This document shows, piece after piece, positions 1 through 6,856 of a DNA stretch of 64,000 nt. Source of the DNA: Actinomycetota bacterium. GTDB lineage: Bacteria > Actinomycetota > Actinomycetes > Nanopelagicales > Nanopelagicaceae. A program made the position numbers and the translations under genes. The number at the start of each line of letters is the position of its first letter. The first letter of the stretch is position 1. Location of the stretch: positions 1 to 64,000 of the forward strand of contig JAPLAW010000028.1 of NCBI GenBank assembly GCA_026393075.1, read 5' to 3'. The notes below the pieces were generated by a model. That model did not search any database. It had not been told where the DNA came from and saw only the letters and a list, made by a program, of their open reading frames with translations.

Positions 1-390
1 AACGCGCTCTTTCAAACGTGGGAACAAGTGATAAACCTTCTCGAGATCTTCTTGCATTTCAGCTTTGCGATTCTTGCGGTGGAATTTACCCATCTCAAGG
101 TTTTCTAGAACTGTCATGCCTGGGAAAATTCCGCGGCCTTCGGGAGCTTGTGAAATACCAAGGTCTACACGCTCGTGCGCAGGGACCTTAGAAATATCTT
201 TACCATCGAAGATGATCTGACCAGAAGTTACTGGGCGCAGACCAGAGATCGTCTTTAGCATCGTGGTCTTACCGGCACCGTTAGCACCGATCAAAGTTAC
301 GATTTCGCCTTCATTTACGACAACTGAAACGCCTTTAATCGCTTCAATCTTGCCGTAGTGAACGTGCAGATCTTTAATTTCAAGACGCAT
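1..390 (-). CDS. livF: Branched-chain amino acid ABC transporter ATPase LivF (partial)
   Basis: This is the N-terminal ~130 residues of an ABC ATPase; the rest lies beyond the left edge. The start ATG is the complement of 388-390. The Walker A motif GANGAGKTT is at residues 35-43, and further on QAPEGRGIFPGMTV is the LivF-type Q-loop region that distinguishes LivF from LivG. The protein energises high-affinity import of leucine, isoleucine and valine (or related amino acids) at the inner face of the membrane together with LivG, LivH, LivM and LivK. The start overlaps the end of livG, so it is translationally coupled as the last visible gene of the liv operon. The C-terminal Walker B cannot be seen. 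Confidence 0.93.
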   Translation of the reverse strand, partial: MRLEIKDLHVHYGKIEAIKGVSVVVNEGEIVTLIGANGAGKTTMLKTISGLRPVTSGQIIFDGKDISKVPAHERVDLGISQAPEGRGIFPGMTVLENLEMGKFHRKNRKAEMQEDLEKVYHLFPRLKERV

Positions 391-1165
391 CTGCTGGTAC
401 TCCTAAATACGCTTCGATAACACGTGGATCGTTTTGCACAACAGATGGAATATCGTCGGCAATCTTGGTTCCGAAATCTAGAACAACGACGCGATCAGAG
501 ATTCCCATGATCAACGACATGTCGTGCTCGATTAGTAGAACTGTGTAACCCGCATCGCGAACTTTCTTAATGGTTGCTGCGAGCTCTACTTTTTCAGCTG
601 GGTTGAAACCAGCTGCTGGCTCATCAAGAAGAACTAACTTTGGTGAAGTTCCGAGTGCGCGAGCAATCTCTAACCGGCGCTGAACACCATATGGCAAGTT
701 CTTAGCCAGACGATCAGAATATTCATCGATACCGATGAAGCGCAAAATCTCCATAGCGCGTGCGCGATTTTCGACCTCTTCACGACGAGCACGAGGCAAG
801 CCAAAGAGGGCGCCAACTAACCCACTCTTCTTATGCACATCAGTTGCAGTGATCACATTTTCAAGTGCAGTCATATCGCCCCAGAGGCGAATGTTCTGGA
901 ATGTACGAGCAACACCGAGACCGGTTACTTGGTAACGCTTTTGGCTACCAAGAGAAGTGCCATCGAAATCTACGATGCCGCTGGTCTGCTTGTAAACACC
1001 AGTGATTACGTTAAAGACAGTGGTCTTGCCAGCGCCATTAGGACCGATAAGGGCCAAGATCTCGCCCTCTTTAACTTCGAGGTTAACGCCATTTAGCGCA
1101 GTTACGCCGCCGAACTTCATGGTGACGTTATCGAGCTTTAACAAAGTCTTTCCAATTTTAGCCAT
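380..1165 (-). CDS. livG: Branched-chain amino acid ABC transporter ATPase LivG
   Basis: This 261-aa ABC ATPase has Walker A GPNGAGKTT (41-49), a LivG-type signature LPYGVQR (157-163), Walker B KLVLLDEP (176-183) and the H-loop histidine at 214. The insert around FGLPRARREEVENRA is typical of the LivG/BraF branch. It would pair with LivF as the heterodimeric motor for LivH/LivM. Its start overlaps the livM stop by one base and its end overlaps the livF start, so the operon is translationally coupled. The length is normal for the family and nothing is missing. Confidence 0.96.
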   Translation of the reverse strand: MAKIGKTLLKLDNVTMKFGGVTALNGVNLEVKEGEILALIGPNGAGKTTVFNVITGVYKQTSGIVDFDGTSLGSQKRYQVTGLGVARTFQNIRLWGDMTALENVITATDVHKKSGLVGALFGLPRARREEVENRARAMEILRFIGIDEYSDRLAKNLPYGVQRRLEIARALGTSPKLVLLDEPAAGFNPAEKVELAATIKKVRDAGYTVLLIEHDMSLIMGISDRVVVLDFGTKIADDIPSVVQNDPRVIEAYLGVPADAS

Positions 1166-2202
1166 TATGCGTTAGCCCCTTTCTTGACGATCGCTTTCTC
1201 GCGTTTCTTGCGTGGCAAGAGGCCATCTGGGCGGAAGTTCATCACGATAACTAGAACTAAACCGAATACTAAAAGTCGAGCATCAGAGATGAAGCGGATT
1301 CGATCAGGCAAGTAGCCCAGGATTGTGGCGCCAACTACTACACCCCAGATATTTCCAATTCCACCGAAAACCACGCAAGCCAGAATCAAAATCGAAACGT
1401 TGAGCGTAAACATTTCTGGTGCGATGTAAAGATTCTTTGATGCATATAGAACACCAGCGGCGCCACCAACAGCGGCACCTAAGGTGAATGACCAAATCTT
1501 GTACTTAAGCGTTGGTACACCCATAAGTTCAGCTGCATCTTCATCCTGGCGAATTGCTTCCCAGGCACGACCAGGACGACGCACTGTAAGGCGACGAATC
1601 ATCCAGATCGTTAACATAATCATCGCCATTACAACCCAGAAGAAAACTTTCTGGTTTTCAAGTTCAAATTTTAACGGACCAAGATTTGGCGGCATTGGAA
1701 TATTTGCTATTCCGTTAGGGCCTTTTGACCAAGATGAGTTCAATACAACCAGGCGAACAATTTCACCAAAGCCAAGAGTCACGATCGCGAGATAGTCGCC
1801 ACGCAGGCGCAGTGTAGGAATACCAAGTAAGACACCGGCGGTCATCGCAAATGCGATACCGATTGGCATGATCTCCCAGGTATTTAACCCAGTAGTAGTT
1901 CCCAGAATCGCCATTGTGTAGGCACCGATTGCAAAGAACGCTACATAACCAAGATCAAGCATGCCGGACTTGCCCACCACAATGTTTAGACCAAGTGACA
2001 TAAGCACGAACATGCCAACTGGGTACACCAGAACTGCATCAAAAGAGGCAATTGGGGTAGCCAGAATGCTGCCACCCATAAATGGCAGAAGTCCTACCAA
2101 CACAATTGAAATCAAAGCAATTGCTACTCGCACGGGACGACTAGCGTTCTCCCAGGTGCTGGCGCCGAAGTCACGTAGATTCCAGTAATTACGGATCTTC
2201 AT
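1165..2202 (-). CDS. livM: Branched-chain amino acid ABC transporter permease LivM
   Basis: This is a 345-aa polytopic membrane protein. Hydrophobic helices begin near residue 26, and the family stretch GLNIVVGKSGMLDLG lies near 71-85. The cytoplasmic coupling (EAA-like) loop at 211-230 reads as GRAWEAIRQDEDAAELMGVP, which is the ATPase contact site. The charged C-terminus (RKKREKAIVKK) should be cytoplasmic. It forms the translocation pore with LivH. It sits 2 bp after livH and touches livG. The only unusual feature is a ~25-residue N-terminal extension before the first helix. Confidence 0.95.
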   Translation of the reverse strand: MKIRNYWNLRDFGASTWENASRPVRVAIALISIVLVGLLPFMGGSILATPIASFDAVLVYPVGMFVLMSLGLNIVVGKSGMLDLGYVAFFAIGAYTMAILGTTTGLNTWEIMPIGIAFAMTAGVLLGIPTLRLRGDYLAIVTLGFGEIVRLVVLNSSWSKGPNGIANIPMPPNLGPLKFELENQKVFFWVVMAMIMLTIWMIRRLTVRRPGRAWEAIRQDEDAAELMGVPTLKYKIWSFTLGAAVGGAAGVLYASKNLYIAPEMFTLNVSILILACVVFGGIGNIWGVVVGATILGYLPDRIRFISDARLLVFGLVLVIVMNFRPDGLLPRKKREKAIVKKGANA

Positions 2203-2204
2203 AA

Positions 2205-3155
2205 TTATGCCCTCGTAGTCTGAACAGCTTCACCAAACAAACCATTTGGCTTAAAGAGGAGTACTAATACCAAGACGACGAAAACGGTGACTGCTTTCCA
2301 TTGCGTGCCAAGGACCGCAGAAGCGTAAACCTCGAGCAAACCAAGGAATAAGCCGCCATAGAAAGCGCCACGGATATTGCCGATTCCACCAAGTACGGCT
2401 GCAGTAAATGCTGCCATACCCATAGTGAAACCAATATTAAATTTTGTGTACTCAAATACCGTGATGTAGAAGAAGCCAGCCGCACCTGTTGCTAAGCCAC
2501 CAACTAAGAAGGTAGTTGTGATCACTCGGTTTAAGTTAACACCCATCAACTTGGCTGCATCTTCATTCATTGAAACGGCGCGGATTGCTTTACCCATACG
2601 AGAAAGTTTTACGAAACGTTCTAGTAAGAAGTAGATCAAAGCTGCAGCAAAAATTGTCACGATTGTATCGAGGCGGATATTGGCGCCCCAGACTTCAGTC
2701 AAAATTATTTTCTCTAGTACTCGAGGTGAACCAACTGGACGAGAGCTAGTTAACAAACGCATGATCTCTGAAAGGACGATTGAAATTCCGATTGCTGAAA
2801 TCAAAGTTGCTAACCGGTTTGTGCCTTTTGCGCGCAAGCGACGGTAGGCGACGAATTCAACAAAGACCGCAGTTAATCCGGCAACTGCCATGGACATTAA
2901 TAGCTGGCTGATTAGAACTAACGCCAATTTAGGTCCAGTTGCAGGTGCAGATGTTTGGGTGTAACCAAAAATATCTCGCGATGTGACGATCGTGCCAAAT
3001 GTGCCCCACATGAAAATTTCGGAGTTCGCAAAGTTAATCATGCGAAGAACGCCGTAAACCATGGTGTAACCGAGAGATACCAAAACGTAGATGAAGCCAA
3101 GGGCAACTCCGGCAATGGTCAAAGACCAGAACTGGTCAATCAGTACTGCAAACAT
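2205..3155 (-). CDS. livH: Branched-chain amino acid ABC transporter permease LivH
   Basis: This 316-aa inner-membrane permease has the N-terminal family pattern SLGYTMVYGVLRMINFANSE (about residues 27-46) and a coupling loop KAIRAVSMNEDAAKLMGV (189-206). It pairs with LivM. A good Shine-Dalgarno (AAGAGGAGA on the minus strand) precedes the ATG. It is separated from livK upstream by about 130 bp that contain a strong hairpin, so it may be expressed below the level of the binding protein. Confidence 0.95.
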   Translation of the reverse strand: MFAVLIDQFWSLTIAGVALGFIYVLVSLGYTMVYGVLRMINFANSEIFMWGTFGTIVTSRDIFGYTQTSAPATGPKLALVLISQLLMSMAVAGLTAVFVEFVAYRRLRAKGTNRLATLISAIGISIVLSEIMRLLTSSRPVGSPRVLEKIILTEVWGANIRLDTIVTIFAAALIYFLLERFVKLSRMGKAIRAVSMNEDAAKLMGVNLNRVITTTFLVGGLATGAAGFFYITVFEYTKFNIGFTMGMAAFTAAVLGGIGNIRGAFYGGLFLGLLEVYASAVLGTQWKAVTVFVVLVLVLLFKPNGLFGEAVQTTRA

Positions 3156-3210
3156 GTATCTCCTCTTACCGCAAAACTACGTTGGGCAAAGATAGTCGAA
3201 AAATCAAAGA

Positions 3211-3252
3211 AATGGGTGCTCTACCTCTCTTTCGAGAGACAGAGCACCCATT
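3211..3252 (-). terminator. Hairpin between livK and livH (attenuator or terminator)
   Basis: A perfect 12-bp inverted repeat (AATGGGTGCTCT at 3211-3222 and AGAGCACCCATT at 3241-3252) encloses a second stem (CTCTC 3225-3229 with GAGAG 3234-3238). Read on the minus strand the stem is followed by a T-rich tract (TTTCTTTGATTTTT). This is the expected layout of a partial terminator that gives more binding-protein mRNA than permease mRNA. The structure is seen; the role is inferred. Confidence 0.75.
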
Positions 3253-3289
3253 TACTACTTAGCTAATCTGGCTAATCAAGATGCGTTAA

Positions 3290-4444
3290 TTACTTAACGA
3301 TACCTGTATTAACTAGAACGCCATTCTTTGTGGTGAAACCAGCAAAGAGCCCGTATGAAATGTCGCCATTTGCAGAGAACTTGATGGTGTTGCCAGTGAT
3401 GCTCTTGCCGTTATAGGCCTTGACCCAAGCAAGCATCTTGGCACGTGTTGTATTGCCCTTCAAGATTCCTTGAAGAAGGATGTTTGCTGCATCTAGTGAT
3501 TCCACTGAATAAACACCTGATGAAACGCCCATCTGCTTCTTGTAATCAGCTTCAAGAGCTGCGCTTACGCCAGCAAGTCCGCCAACACCAGTAACACGTG
3601 ATTCTTCAGCTGCAGCTCCTGCAAGCTTTGGGAACTCCTGGTTGAAGACTCCGTCGCCGCCAGCGAAGATCGCCTTTGAACCTGAGTCACGTAGTTGCTT
3701 GATGAATACTGCAGCTTGGCTGTAGTAACCGGTGTAAATAACAACGGTTGCACCAGATGTCTTGATCTTTGCAATTGTTGGTGAGAAGTCAGTTGTTGTG
3801 TTTGGAACTGAGTCAGTTCCAACAACAGTTGCTCCTGCAACCTTTGCAAGGCCACCCTTTACGTAACCAGCTAGTGGTACAGCGTATGAAGATTGGTCAT
3901 CGAAAACGAAAACCTTTGCATTCGATACACCTTGTGTTGCGTACTTAGCTAGCGCTGGACCTTGTAGATCGTCTTTACCAACAACACGGTGGAAAACTGG
4001 TCCGCCGAAGTCAGGTGAAGCTGAATCTGTTAGAGATACACGAGTTGCTGATGGAGAGATAAGTACTAGTCCGCCAGCCTTATAGAAAGGTAGTGATGCG
4101 ATTGTTGCGCCTGAGTATGCAGGTCCAACTACGCCAAGGATTGCCTTGTTCTTGCCAATTCCTGGAGCAACTGTTCCAGCTACTGCTGGGTCGCCTTGAT
4201 CGTCAATTGAAACTAGCTTTACATTGTAAGTTGCTTTGTTCTTTGCATTGAAAAGCTTGATTGCATACTTAACTGCATTCTGCTCGTCAGTACCAGTTGA
4301 TGCTTCGCCACCAGATAGTGGACCCTGGTATGCAATGGTTACAGTCTTTGGCGCTGCGTTTGCTGATGTCTGTGCTGCTGCAACTCCGAATACGAGTGCT
4401 GCTGCTGAAACAACGGCAAGTGAACGCTGGATCTTCTTGTTCAT
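3290..4444 (-). CDS. livK: Branched-chain amino acid ABC transporter substrate-binding protein
   Basis: This 384-aa type I periplasmic-binding-fold protein is the first gene of the liv operon. A Sec-type signal peptide covers about residues 1-31 (KK near the N-terminus, hydrophobic core, cleavage after ANA). The family motif IAYQGPLSGGEASTGTDEQN follows near 37-56, and the receptor-family fold covers the rest. There is no lipobox and no cysteine anywhere in the protein, so unlike most Gram-positive binding proteins it cannot be lipid-anchored by Lgt. An AGGAAAGG ribosome site lies 8-9 bases before the ATG. The substrate is probably a branched-chain or related amino acid; the exact ligand cannot be read from the sequence. 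Confidence 0.93.
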   Translation of the reverse strand: MNKKIQRSLAVVSAAALVFGVAAAQTSANAAPKTVTIAYQGPLSGGEASTGTDEQNAVKYAIKLFNAKNKATYNVKLVSIDDQGDPAVAGTVAPGIGKNKAILGVVGPAYSGATIASLPFYKAGGLVLISPSATRVSLTDSASPDFGGPVFHRVVGKDDLQGPALAKYATQGVSNAKVFVFDDQSSYAVPLAGYVKGGLAKVAGATVVGTDSVPNTTTDFSPTIAKIKTSGATVVIYTGYYSQAAVFIKQLRDSGSKAIFAGGDGVFNQEFPKLAGAAAEESRVTGVGGLAGVSAALEADYKKQMGVSSGVYSVESLDAANILLQGILKGNTTRAKMLAWVKAYNGKSITGNTIKFSANGDISYGLFAGFTTKNGVLVNTGIVK

Positions 4445-4466
4445 TTATTGCCTTTCCTGTTCTTGT

Positions 4467-4478
4467 GTCCCGGGACAG
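4467..4478. promoter_or_regulatory. 12-bp palindrome in the livK leader
   Basis: TGTCCCGGGACA is a perfect palindrome about 23 bp upstream of the livK start. In the transcript it also allows CCTGT to pair with a downstream ACAGG that lies next to the ribosome-binding site. It could be an operator or part of a leader RNA switch. No regulator family is recognised for it. Confidence 0.35.
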
Positions 4479-4541
4479 GGAGGAGATGAGGGTAACGGCA
4501 GGGGTGATGTTTGGACAAGCCCAGATGGCCAAAATCTCGAT

Positions 4542-4573
4542 TTTTATACGCTTGTTAAATTACATCTGTGTAA
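4542..4573 (-). promoter_or_regulatory. Putative livK promoter with inverted repeat
   Basis: On the minus strand an AT-rich -10-like element (GTATAAAAAT) lies near 4541-4549. Just upstream is an inverted repeat, TTACA-N4-TGTAA, at 4560-4573. The site is about 100 bp before the livK ATG. The repeat sits where an activator or repressor would contact polymerase. Neither the start site nor the regulator is known. Confidence 0.4.
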
Positions 4574-4627
4574 CATTTTGGCGAATTTTCCGCCTGTCAT
4601 CGCATCTAATTGCGAAGCCCTTGCACC

Positions 4628-5239
4628 TTACTTATCTGGAACGGCTGAAGGTGAAATTACTGCCTCAGCGACCTCTTTCATGGTGATTCGGCGATCCATG
4701 GCAGCTCGTTGAATCCAAGAAAATGCCTCGGGTTCGGTGAGATTTAGCGCCTTCATCAAAATACCTTTTGCGCGATCAATTACTTTACGAGTCTCTAGTC
4801 GATCGTGAAGATCTGCTACTTCATCTGCCAGTGATCGCATTTGAGTATGTCGGCTGATTGCAATTTCTATCGCTGGCACCAAATCAGAAATCGTGAATGG
4901 TTTAACGACATATGCCATTACGCCAGCATCACGCGCACGATCAACGAGCTCTCGCTGACTAAATGCAGTCAACATGAGAACTGGAGCGATCGCGATAATT
5001 TTTTCAGCAGCAGAAATTCCGTCGAGAACTGGCATCTGTACATCAAGAATAGCTAGATCAGGTTTATGTTCATTGGCTAATGTGATTGCTTCTTCGCCAT
5101 TAGTTGCTTGGGCAATAACTTCATAACCAGCTTCGGTAAGCATCTCGACTAAATCCATGCGAATTAATGTTTCGTCCTCAGCAACCAAAATGCGAGTGGC
5201 AGGTGAAGTAGAACTCTTGCTACTACTTTGTGAACTCAT
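4628..5239 (-). CDS. pdtaR: ANTAR-domain response regulator (PdtaR-like)
   Basis: This is a 203-aa two-domain protein. The N-terminal receiver domain (about 15-125) has the acidic pair E21/D22, the phospho-acceptor D66 in LAILDVQMP, the T/S position in LMLTAF and the K in VVKPF. The C-terminal ANTAR RNA-binding domain (about 135-195) has the signature DRAKGILM and ends with a helix rich in RITM. Mycobacterial PdtaR (Rv1626) has the same layout and acts by binding paired hairpins in mRNAs to prevent termination. The ATG lies one base after the mature tRNA 3' end, so no room exists for a Shine-Dalgarno outside the tRNA. Its kinase partner (PdtaS type) is not in the window. Confidence 0.92.
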   Translation of the reverse strand: MSSQSSSKSSTSPATRILVAEDETLIRMDLVEMLTEAGYEVIAQATNGEEAITLANEHKPDLAILDVQMPVLDGISAAEKIIAIAPVLMLTAFSQRELVDRARDAGVMAYVVKPFTISDLVPAIEIAISRHTQMRSLADEVADLHDRLETRKVIDRAKGILMKALNLTEPEAFSWIQRAAMDRRITMKEVAEAVISPSAVPDK

Positions 5240-5240
5240 G

Positions 5241-5313
5241 TGCCTCGAGTCGGATTCGAACCGACACTATGCAGTGTTTGAGACTGCCCTCTCTACCGTT
5301 GGAGTACCGAGGC
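5241..5313 (-). tRNA. tRNA with CAA anticodon (Leu, class I shape)
   Basis: A 73-base cloverleaf folds cleanly. It has a 7-bp acceptor stem (one terminal G-U) with discriminator A73, a D-arm with CTC/GAG, an anticodon stem GCAGT/ACTGC closing loop CTCAAAC, a 5-base variable loop ATAGT, and a T-arm GTCGG/CCGAC with loop TTCGAAT. CCA is not encoded. The anticodon is CAA, which reads the leucine codon UUG. Bacterial leucine tRNAs are normally class II with a long variable arm, so the short variable loop is unexpected. A73 fits leucine identity. A -10-like TACAAT lies ten bases upstream. Confidence 0.88.
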
Positions 5314-5323
5314 TAGAATGGCA

Positions 5324-5329
5324 ATTGTA
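5324..5329 (-). promoter_or_regulatory. -10-like element for the tRNA-pdtaR unit
   Basis: TACAAT on the minus strand matches five of six bases of a sigma70-type -10 box. It ends ten bases before the mature tRNA 5' end, so transcription would begin only a few bases before the tRNA. No convincing -35 was found at the usual distance. Confidence 0.45.
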
Positions 5330-5362
5330 GCGGTAAGAAAATTGGCTACGAAACGCAAGCCG

Positions 5363-6802
5363 TTAGCGATACGCAGGCGCAGCGCCTGATATCGCATCGC
5401 CAATTCGGTGCACACGCATCGCATTGGTTGAACCTGGAATTCCGGGAGGCGAGCCAGCCACGATCATTACATTCTCGCCCACTACGCCACGGCCACTTTC
5501 GACCAGCAAAGTATCTACTTGCTTAACCATCTCATCAGTGTGGCTAACCATCGGCATGATCATCGACTCAACGCCCCAAGAAAGGGCTAATTGGTTATAA
5601 GTAGCAGGATCTGGCGTCAGTGCCAAAATCTGAATTGGTGAGCGAAGCCGTGACATACGGCGGGCTGAGTCACCACTTTTAGTAAATGCAATTAAGAATT
5701 TAGCATCGACAATCTTGCCAACTTCAGCAGCGGCCTTAGTAATAGCACCACCCTTGGTTTTAGGCTGAGTACGCATTGGGCGAATTCGATCCATCATGTC
5801 CTGCTCAGTTTTAACAATGATGCGAGACATAACCTGCACTGCTTCAATCGCAAATGCACCAACGCTGGTCTCGCCAGAGAGCATTAACGCATCGGCGCCA
5901 TCTAGAACTGCGTTTGCGCAGTCAGTTGCTTCAGCGCGTGTTGGCGTTGAATTAGTAATCATTGAATCAAGCATCTGGGTTGCCACGATTACTGGCTTCG
6001 CGGCTTCGCGTGCCAGTTCGATACAACGCTTTTGAACCAAAGGCACATCTTCAATTGGTAATTCTACGCCCAGGTCACCACGTGCAACCATAATGCCGTC
6101 GAAGGCATCAACAATTTCTTGTAAATTTTCAACTGCTTGCGGCTTTTCAATCTTGGCAATAACTGGGCGACGGATACCAACTTGATCCATGATCGCGTGA
6201 ACATCATCAATATCAGCAGCGCTGCGAACAAATGAGAGAGCAATAAAGTCGGCGCCCGCAGCCAAGCCCCAAAGAAGATCTTCTTTATCTTTTTCAGATA
6301 GCGCTGGAACAGATACTGCAACACCTGGCAAATTAATACCTTTGTTATTGCTAACAGTGCCTGGCTCAATCACTTTCGTTACAACGTCGTTGCCTTTAAC
6401 TTCAACAACTTCAACAGTTACTTTTCCATCATCAATCAAGATTCGATCCCCTGGCTTGCAATCTCCAGGTAAGCCTTTATAGGTGGTGCCAACGCGCTCT
6501 TTAGTGCCCTCGACTTCATCGGCTGTGATCGTAAAAATATCTCCGCGAGCTAAATCATGTGGTCCATTAGCGAAACGAGCCAAGCGAATCTTGGGACCTT
6601 GTAAGTCAACCAAAATAGCAACTGGCTGATTTGTTTCAGCTGCAACTGAGCGAACTAAATCAAGTCGGCTTTGATGTTCGTCGTATCCCCCGTGTGACAG
6701 GTTTAGTCGAGCCATGTTCATGCCAGCTGCAATCAGCTCATGAACCTTCTCGGAAGATTCAACAGCTGGACCCATCGTGCATACAATTTTGGCGCGGCGC
6801 AT
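5363..6802 (-). CDS. pyk: Pyruvate kinase
   Basis: This 479-aa enzyme converts phosphoenolpyruvate and ADP to pyruvate and ATP, the last step of glycolysis. The substrate and metal region begins KIVCTMGPA with R32 in NMARLNLSHGG. The catalytic lysine segment IEKPQAVENL, the metal-binding GDLGVELP and the signature VATQMLDSMI are all present. The C-terminal allosteric domain is intact. It lies between gltD and the tRNA-pdtaR pair, as in other Actinobacteria, and a 9-bp perfect inverted repeat lies just upstream. The length is standard. Confidence 0.97.
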   Translation of the reverse strand: MRRAKIVCTMGPAVESSEKVHELIAAGMNMARLNLSHGGYDEHQSRLDLVRSVAAETNQPVAILVDLQGPKIRLARFANGPHDLARGDIFTITADEVEGTKERVGTTYKGLPGDCKPGDRILIDDGKVTVEVVEVKGNDVVTKVIEPGTVSNNKGINLPGVAVSVPALSEKDKEDLLWGLAAGADFIALSFVRSAADIDDVHAIMDQVGIRRPVIAKIEKPQAVENLQEIVDAFDGIMVARGDLGVELPIEDVPLVQKRCIELAREAAKPVIVATQMLDSMITNSTPTRAEATDCANAVLDGADALMLSGETSVGAFAIEAVQVMSRIIVKTEQDMMDRIRPMRTQPKTKGGAITKAAAEVGKIVDAKFLIAFTKSGDSARRMSRLRSPIQILALTPDPATYNQLALSWGVESMIMPMVSHTDEMVKQVDTLLVESGRGVVGENVMIVAGSPPGIPGSTNAMRVHRIGDAISGAAPAYR

Positions 6803-6816
6803 ATCTGTAGCCTATC

Positions 6817-6837
6817 TACTTAAAGTGTCTTTAAGTA
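6817..6837. promoter_or_regulatory. Perfect inverted repeat upstream of pyk
   Basis: TACTTAAAG-N3-CTTTAAGTA forms a 9-bp inverted repeat in the 54-bp gltD-pyk gap, 15 bp before the pyk ATG. It is AT-rich and is not followed by a T-run towards pyk, so an operator is more likely than an intrinsic terminator. The binding factor is unknown. Confidence 0.45.
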
Positions 6838-6856
6838 TTTGTTTGGAGTTATTTAG

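Noticed and set aside
4559-4580. A GlnR box before livK
   Set aside because: One half fits (GTTAC) but the partner GTAAT differs from GAAAC at two positions; kept only as an inverted repeat.
4236-4712. A 158-aa plus-strand frame across the livK start and pdtaR end
   Set aside because: It is antisense to signal peptide and leader; no motif, no start context.
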